DNA of 64,000 nucleotides from positions 1 through 64,000 of the forward strand of contig CAWUKT010000034.1 in assembly GCA_963923035.1 (NCBI GenBank), in the 5' to 3' direction. The position numbers and the translations under genes were made by a program. The notes beneath the pieces are model-generated. The model did no database searches, was not told where the DNA came from, and saw only the letters and a program-made list of their open reading frames with translations. The stretch comes from CAWUKT01 sp963923035. GTDB lineage: Bacteria > Bacteroidota > Bacteroidia > J057 > JADKCL01. Shown here piece after piece: positions 60,007 to 64,000 of this stretch (its first letter is position 1; every line of letters begins with the position of its first letter).

Positions 60007-61038
60007 TCAGGGACTGAATCGGGTGTCTTGGAGGAATTCTTCATCGGTCAGGGCCCGCAGGAAAGCCACGAGATCTGCCATCTCGGCGTCGCTTAGCCCC
60101 AATGGCCGGACCAAGACGTTCTGATTGGCGTGGGATTGACCACCTGAATTGTAGTGCTCGACGACCTGTTCGAGGGATTGGAAGGAGCCGTCGTGCATAT
60201 AGGGAGCGGTCACCGCGACATTCCGCAGGCTGGGCACCTTGAAGCGGGCAATGTCGGTGCTGTCCCCGGTAAATCGGAAGCGTCCGGGATCGTCATATTC
60301 GACGTACAGCCCATTGTTCTCAAAGCCGTAGTTCGTGAAGTTGAAACCGCCGTGACAGGTGCCGCACTGGGTGCGCTCGCTGTAGAACAAATCCCGCCCT
60401 CTGACTTCAGCTTCCTCCATCGCCTCTCCGCAGCCCTGGTAGTACCAACGGTCGTAGGGACTGTTCCCACTGATAAGAGTGCGCTCGAAGGTACTGAGGG
60501 CCCGGGTGATCACGAACGGATCCGGATCCCGTTCGTACGCGGCCTGGCTCATGGCCACATAGGTCGGGTCATTGGCGAGGTCCACGGCGAGGTCCACAAT
60601 GTTGTGGTGGAATTCGTTCTCTTCCTGGATGGGAACCAATACCTGCATCTCCAGGGTTGGCAGGCTGCCTTCCCGCAGGTAGCGGGGATGGTAGGCCACA
60701 TTGGCGAGGGAGGGGGCATTGCGGCGGCCGGGGGCACCGGCCACGCCCGAGCTGAAGGCGCGGTCATCCGCAAAGGCGAGTTGCGGATGGTGGCAACTCG
60801 CACAGCTCAAGCTGGAATCCACCGACATCACCGGGTCATAGAAGAGTTTTTTTCCCAACTCCCACCGCGCTTCCGTGAACTGATTGTCCTCCGGGAAGGG
60901 GATTTCGGGAAAACCATTGGGCACGGAGGTCAGAGAATTCCCGGGCGAATTGTCCGGGCACTCGGTCATTTTATTGCACCCCAGCCCCAAGACCAGCCAA
61001 CATCCAAGCAGATATGTCCATCCCCTGCCCAGCATCAT
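60007..61038 (-). CDS. Di-haem cytochrome c peroxidase/MauG-family lipoprotein (MbnH-like)
   Basis: The 343-residue protein has a lipoprotein signal (LLGCWLVLGLGC) and two haem motifs, CASCH (in SSLSCASCHHPQLAF) and CGTCH (in TQCGTCHGGFNF), as well as VTAPYMHDGSFQSLEQVVEH, typical of the MauG/cytochrome-c-peroxidase superfamily. MbnH-type members modify a tryptophan of the partner MbnP. It is the last gene of a three-gene operon (two bases after the previous stop) with an MbnP-like gene first. Two related genes in tandem are unusual and may act on different sites or be redundant. Confidence 0.85.
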   Translation of the reverse strand: MMLGRGWTYLLGCWLVLGLGCNKMTECPDNSPGNSLTSVPNGFPEIPFPEDNQFTEARWELGKKLFYDPVMSVDSSLSCASCHHPQLAFADDRAFSSGVAGAPGRRNAPSLANVAYHPRYLREGSLPTLEMQVLVPIQEENEFHHNIVDLAVDLANDPTYVAMSQAAYERDPDPFVITRALSTFERTLISGNSPYDRWYYQGCGEAMEEAEVRGRDLFYSERTQCGTCHGGFNFTNYGFENNGLYVEYDDPGRFRFTGDSTDIARFKVPSLRNVAVTAPYMHDGSFQSLEQVVEHYNSGGQSHANQNVLVRPLGLSDAEMADLVAFLRALTDEEFLQDTRFSP

Positions 61039-61040
61039 CT

Positions 61041-62135
61041 TTAGAAGGGGGAACTGTAGGCGGGATTGGTAGCCAGAGAGGGATCGGTCAGGGTTTTCAG
61101 GAAGGCCACCAGCGCGGCTTTGTCTTGCGCGGTGAGCATCAAGCCAGTCACGCGGGTATTTTCGAGGGTGATGTCCAGGGTCGAAGAGGGTTGCAGGCCA
61201 TGGTCGTAGTGATCGACCACCTCTTCCAGGGTTTGAAAGCGGCCATCGTGCATGTAGGGAGCCGTCAATTCGATGTTTCGAAGGGACGTCACCTTGAATT
61301 TGCCTTTGTCATTGGGGTTGCCGGTCACGTCTTCCCGACCGAGGTCGGTCATATCGGCGTCGCTGTCGAGGCCATTGTTGAGGTACTTGTCGTTCTCGAA
61401 GTTCTTTCCGGAGTGGCAGTGCTGGCAGTCGGCTCCGGATACGGCGGGGAAAAAGGGATTGTATTCAGCGAAAAACAGTTCCCGGCCACGCTCTTCTTCC
61501 GGCGTCAGGGTGACCTGGCCCCGAAGGAAACGGTCGTATTTGCTTTCGGTCGAGACAATGGAGAACAGGAATTGCTCCAAGGCCAGGGCCATGCGCACGG
61601 TGGTGACTTCGCTGTCTCCGAAGGCACGGATGAACTGGTTCGTATACATCGTATCGGCCTCCAATTTGGCGACGACAGCGGCCAGGACCTCGTTCATCTC
61701 GAGGGGGTCCTCGATGGGCATCAGGACCTGGTCGCGGAGGAGATGGGCCCGGCCATCCCAGAAGAATTCATTGGAATTCCAGGCCAGGTTCACGGCGGCC
61801 ATGGCCTGGCGCTTGCCGGGCAAACCTTCTACCCCGATTGAGAAGCGGGCCGAATCGGAGAATCCATAGTCCTGCAAATGGCAGCTGGCACAGGACTGGC
61901 TGCCATCCAGCGACAAGCGGGTATCGTAAAACAACATGCGCCCCAGCTGGACGCCTTGCCGAGTAAGCTGATTGTCATCGGGAATGGGCGGCGGCGGGAA
62001 ATCGCCGTAGGCCAATTGGTAGGGCGTGTCGTCATAGGTGACGACCACGGTCTCCGGGGGAGGATCTTTCTTGCAGGCAGTTTGGAGCATCAATATGCCC
62101 AAGATGCCCCATATCCATAATTTGCTGGTGCGCAT
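61041..62135 (-). CDS. Di-haem cytochrome c peroxidase/MauG-family lipoprotein (MbnH-like)
   Basis: The 364-residue protein has a lipoprotein signal (GILGILMLQTACKK) and the haem motifs CASCH (in QSCASCHLQDYGFSD) and CQHCH (in GADCQHCHSGKNF). ELTAPYMHDGRFQTLEEVVD matches its neighbour. It begins three bases after the MbnP-like gene ends. Both MauG-like proteins should be attached to the membrane by lipid, facing the periplasm or surface. Pairing with an MbnP-like protein suggests MbnH function; a conventional peroxidase role is not excluded. Confidence 0.85.
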   Translation of the reverse strand: MRTSKLWIWGILGILMLQTACKKDPPPETVVVTYDDTPYQLAYGDFPPPPIPDDNQLTRQGVQLGRMLFYDTRLSLDGSQSCASCHLQDYGFSDSARFSIGVEGLPGKRQAMAAVNLAWNSNEFFWDGRAHLLRDQVLMPIEDPLEMNEVLAAVVAKLEADTMYTNQFIRAFGDSEVTTVRMALALEQFLFSIVSTESKYDRFLRGQVTLTPEEERGRELFFAEYNPFFPAVSGADCQHCHSGKNFENDKYLNNGLDSDADMTDLGREDVTGNPNDKGKFKVTSLRNIELTAPYMHDGRFQTLEEVVDHYDHGLQPSSTLDITLENTRVTGLMLTAQDKAALVAFLKTLTDPSLATNPAYSSPF

Positions 62136-62138
62136 GGC

Positions 62139-63101
62139 TTACTCCGTCACCAATAATTTCTCCGTCCTAAGGGCATTCCCGTCTTTCTGGACTTGCACAA
62201 AGTACAGTCCCGGCTCCTGGATGGAGATTTCAGCGGAACCCTGGGGGTTCACTCTGTCTTCCAGGACCGTCCGGCCCTGGAGGTCGATGACGCGAATGGA
62301 AGCCCCTTGGTAAGCGCCTTCCAATTGCAGGAAGCTGGTTCCGGAGGTGGGATTCGGGGCCAGGGTGAGGTTGACCGCGGACTCGCGGGCATCGTCGGCA
62401 TTCACCGATCCTCCTGATTCTTTGAAGACGACGGTGGTAAAGTTCTCGATGAGGTCCCGAGCTTCGTACAGGTCACCGTGGTTGAATACGCCAGCGTCGA
62501 CGGGAATATCCCTCAATGCTTCGGTATAATCCGCATCGATGGAGATGACCAGATCGCTTCCATTCATAGTTCCGGTGACGGGAATGGTATCGGTCAGGTA
62601 ATTGCGGTTGCCGACGGTGTGAATCTGGATGGTTTGGGCAAAATTGGTCCCGGACTTGCCTTCAAATGCAATGAAGCGGTAGCCGCCGGCCCAACCCCAG
62701 TGCATCGAGGGAGATTTGGGGGCGAGGGGGTGGGTCATGGGATATTGAGCGGGGTCGAGGTGGTTGACAGACTCCTGCACCCCTACGCTCAGGTAAATGG
62801 CTTCGAGGTTGGTGATGTTGAAATTGCCGAGAAACTCGTCGACCTGGGTATCTCCGTTGACGAGGATCCATTTGTTTTGAACTTCGGTTTCCATTCCCCC
62901 ATCATGCACCAATGTGATTTCGGCGAGGTAATATTCCAACCGGGTCAGGGAAAATTGATGACCGAGGTTGTTGGTCGCGGCGGTGTTCAGGGAAAAGGGA
63001 GCGGTGCCAAAGAAGTGATGGACTTGCAAATAGACATCAGATTGGCCGAACAAACTTCCCAGACAAGTCAACAAGGTGAAGCACAAAACTATTTTCTTCA
63101 T
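62139..63101 (-). CDS. MbnP-family copper-linked protein with T9SS sorting domain
   Basis: The 320-residue protein has a signal peptide (LCFTLLTCLGSLFGQ) and the MbnP-like core: NNLGHQFSLTRLEYYLAEI, SMHWGWAGGYRFIAFEGK (HWGW at 134-137) and GTMNGSDLVISIDADYTEAL. In methanotrophs MbnP is a periplasmic copper protein in which MbnH converts a Trp to kynurenine. The last ~75 residues here are a T9SS sorting domain (TLAPNPTSGTSFLQLEGA, ending LRTEKLLVTE), so the protein should reach the cell surface. It is the first gene of the operon with two MauG-like genes. Confidence 0.85.
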   Translation of the reverse strand: MKKIVLCFTLLTCLGSLFGQSDVYLQVHHFFGTAPFSLNTAATNNLGHQFSLTRLEYYLAEITLVHDGGMETEVQNKWILVNGDTQVDEFLGNFNITNLEAIYLSVGVQESVNHLDPAQYPMTHPLAPKSPSMHWGWAGGYRFIAFEGKSGTNFAQTIQIHTVGNRNYLTDTIPVTGTMNGSDLVISIDADYTEALRDIPVDAGVFNHGDLYEARDLIENFTTVVFKESGGSVNADDARESAVNLTLAPNPTSGTSFLQLEGAYQGASIRVIDLQGRTVLEDRVNPQGSAEISIQEPGLYFVQVQKDGNALRTEKLLVTE

Positions 63102-63190
63102 AACGGTATGATAAGAAACTCAATATCAGAAGAAAGAAATTTACAAAAAAGCCCGGTTCTCCTCAAATTCAATTGTCCGCCTGAAAGCAT

Positions 63191-64000
63191 TTAGGGCTTC
63201 GGGCCGGGATGGTAACTGATTTGGCGTTGGTGGAGCTCCAGATTGCCTTTGATCGGCCCTTTGATTTCTTTCCAGACCCAATTGCGGTGGGGCTCGGGAT
63301 CATACTGATAGGCAAACAGGGTGGTATCGGGCGTGGTGTCGATGGGGACGGAGCGGCCGTCGTCGTAGTAGGCATCGAAGATCTGCATGATCCGGTAGAC
63401 CGGATCGTTTTCGTCATTGAAATCCTGGGTTTTCCGGAACATGGGCTCACTCCGGCCATTTTCCCGCCTCACTTCGAATTCTTTCCCTTCGCTGTCGTAA
63501 AGCCGTAGTTCTCTCCAAATGGCCTGTCCCTGGCCGTCGTACTTGCGTTGGCGCTGGAAGTCTCCGGACATGTCGTATTCATAGACGGTCCAGCCCGTCA
63601 AACGGCCGGGGTCCTGGGAGCTGTACGATTCGTCCCGGACCTTTTTCCCCTCCAGAAAATATTCAATCCGTCGAAGATTACCGGCTTGGAAACGTCGGAC
63701 CTCGGTTTTTACGTTGCTGGAATCCTGGTACTGGATTTCGGACCGGGTCTGGAAATCTTCGGCTCCTCCATCGCCCCGGTAGTGGTTGGTGATCACGGTT
63801 TCGACCCGGCCCCGGTCATCGCGTTGGAAGATGCGTTGCAGCTGCATCTTCCCTTCTCCATCGAGCTGCCTTTCTTCCGCCAATTTTCCTTCCTCCCCGT
63901 AGCGCCATTCCGTTTCCAACCACCTCGTCATCTTTCCCTTCCGCCGCTGCCAACGGATTTCGCTCACCTTTTCTCCCCACTCGTTCCATTCCACCGAATC
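63191..64000 (-). CDS. Partial gene, YD/MORN-like repeat protein
   Basis: The frame is open to the window edge, so the N-terminus is missing. At least 269 residues are visible, rich in Arg, Asp, Glu, Gln and Tyr with a repeating pattern (RWLETEWRYGEEGKLAEERQ, TVYEYDMSGDFQRQRKYDG, REGRLYDSEG-type strands), as in the YwqK-like or YD-repeat proteins. No enzyme motif. The GTG at 63994 is not necessarily the start, as codons before it are also open. It is followed by a 90-base gap before the MbnP operon in the same direction. Confidence 0.6.
   Translation of the reverse strand, partial: DSVEWNEWGEKVSEIRWQRRKGKMTRWLETEWRYGEEGKLAEERQLDGEGKMQLQRIFQRDDRGRVETVITNHYRGDGGAEDFQTRSEIQYQDSSNVKTEVRRFQAGNLRRIEYFLEGKKVRDESYSSQDPGRLTGWTVYEYDMSGDFQRQRKYDGQGQAIWRELRLYDSEGKEFEVRRENGRSEPMFRKTQDFNDENDPVYRIMQIFDAYYDDGRSVPIDTTPDTTLFAYQYDPEPHRNWVWKEIKGPIKGNLELHQRQISYHPGPKP

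Overview
The window reads as chromosomal DNA of a Bacteroidota bacterium, most likely of the Saprospiria (Lewinella-like) group. The phylum call rests on several things seen here: many exported proteins end in type IX secretion (T9SS) sorting domains, ubiE overlaps a porT-like gene, Shine-Dalgarno sequences are weak or absent, and several genes carry TTG/TTTG plus TAnnTTTG promoters of the Bacteroidota type. The class-level call is inference from moderately high GC and protein style. There are no rRNA genes, no CRISPR array, no prophage and no recognisable transposase.

Layout. 0-4.7 kb: a decayed copy of the 5' part of a kinase-like gene, a frameshifted T9SS-protein remnant, an esterase, the intact kinase-like gene and an inositol-monophosphatase-family gene. 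4.7-14.4 kb: tRNA-Arg(ACG), a MoxR ATPase, a TPR-CHAT protein, two large T9SS proteins (one with a class-A beta-lactamase-like fold), a beta-barrel candidate and a lipoprotein. 14.4-17.5 kb: about 3 kb rich in repeats, including a palindromic array with an exact 105-bp period on both sides of a beta-propeller-like gene; it ends just upstream of an ECF-type sigma factor and its membrane partner. 18.9-31.5 kb: a serine hydrolase, mfd, lipoproteins, an orphan AAA ATPase, engB, ubiE, porT and an OmpA-type protein. 31.6-38.5 kb: TPP riboswitch and thiC, an ABC exporter, a lipoprotein and a T9SS protein. 38.7-45.5 kb: a WD40 protein, then the sufBCDS-sufT-bacilliredoxin operon for Fe-S cluster assembly. 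45.6-58.3 kb: an accessory region with two probable toxin-immunity modules. 58.2-64 kb: a TPR histidine-kinase-like protein without an ATPase domain, an MbnP/di-haem MauG-like operon and a partial gene at the edge.

The strongest candidates for something undescribed are these. (1) A three-gene operon at 54.8-57.8 kb joins a 602-residue protein with a charged linker, a Tae4-like peptidoglycan amidase with Cys/His residues, and a membrane-anchored probable immunity protein, with no T6SS genes in sight. (2) A 641-residue SH3b/pore-like/C-terminal toxin protein at 48-49.9 kb overlaps its probable immunity gene by ATGA. (3) Three accessory blocks are each bracketed by a partial duplicate of a flanking gene; in one case six of seven differences are synonymous, which suggests insertion by recombination between alleles. 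(4) In the 105-bp palindromic array the arms change in a compensating way. All functional statements come from motif recognition by eye; no database search was run.
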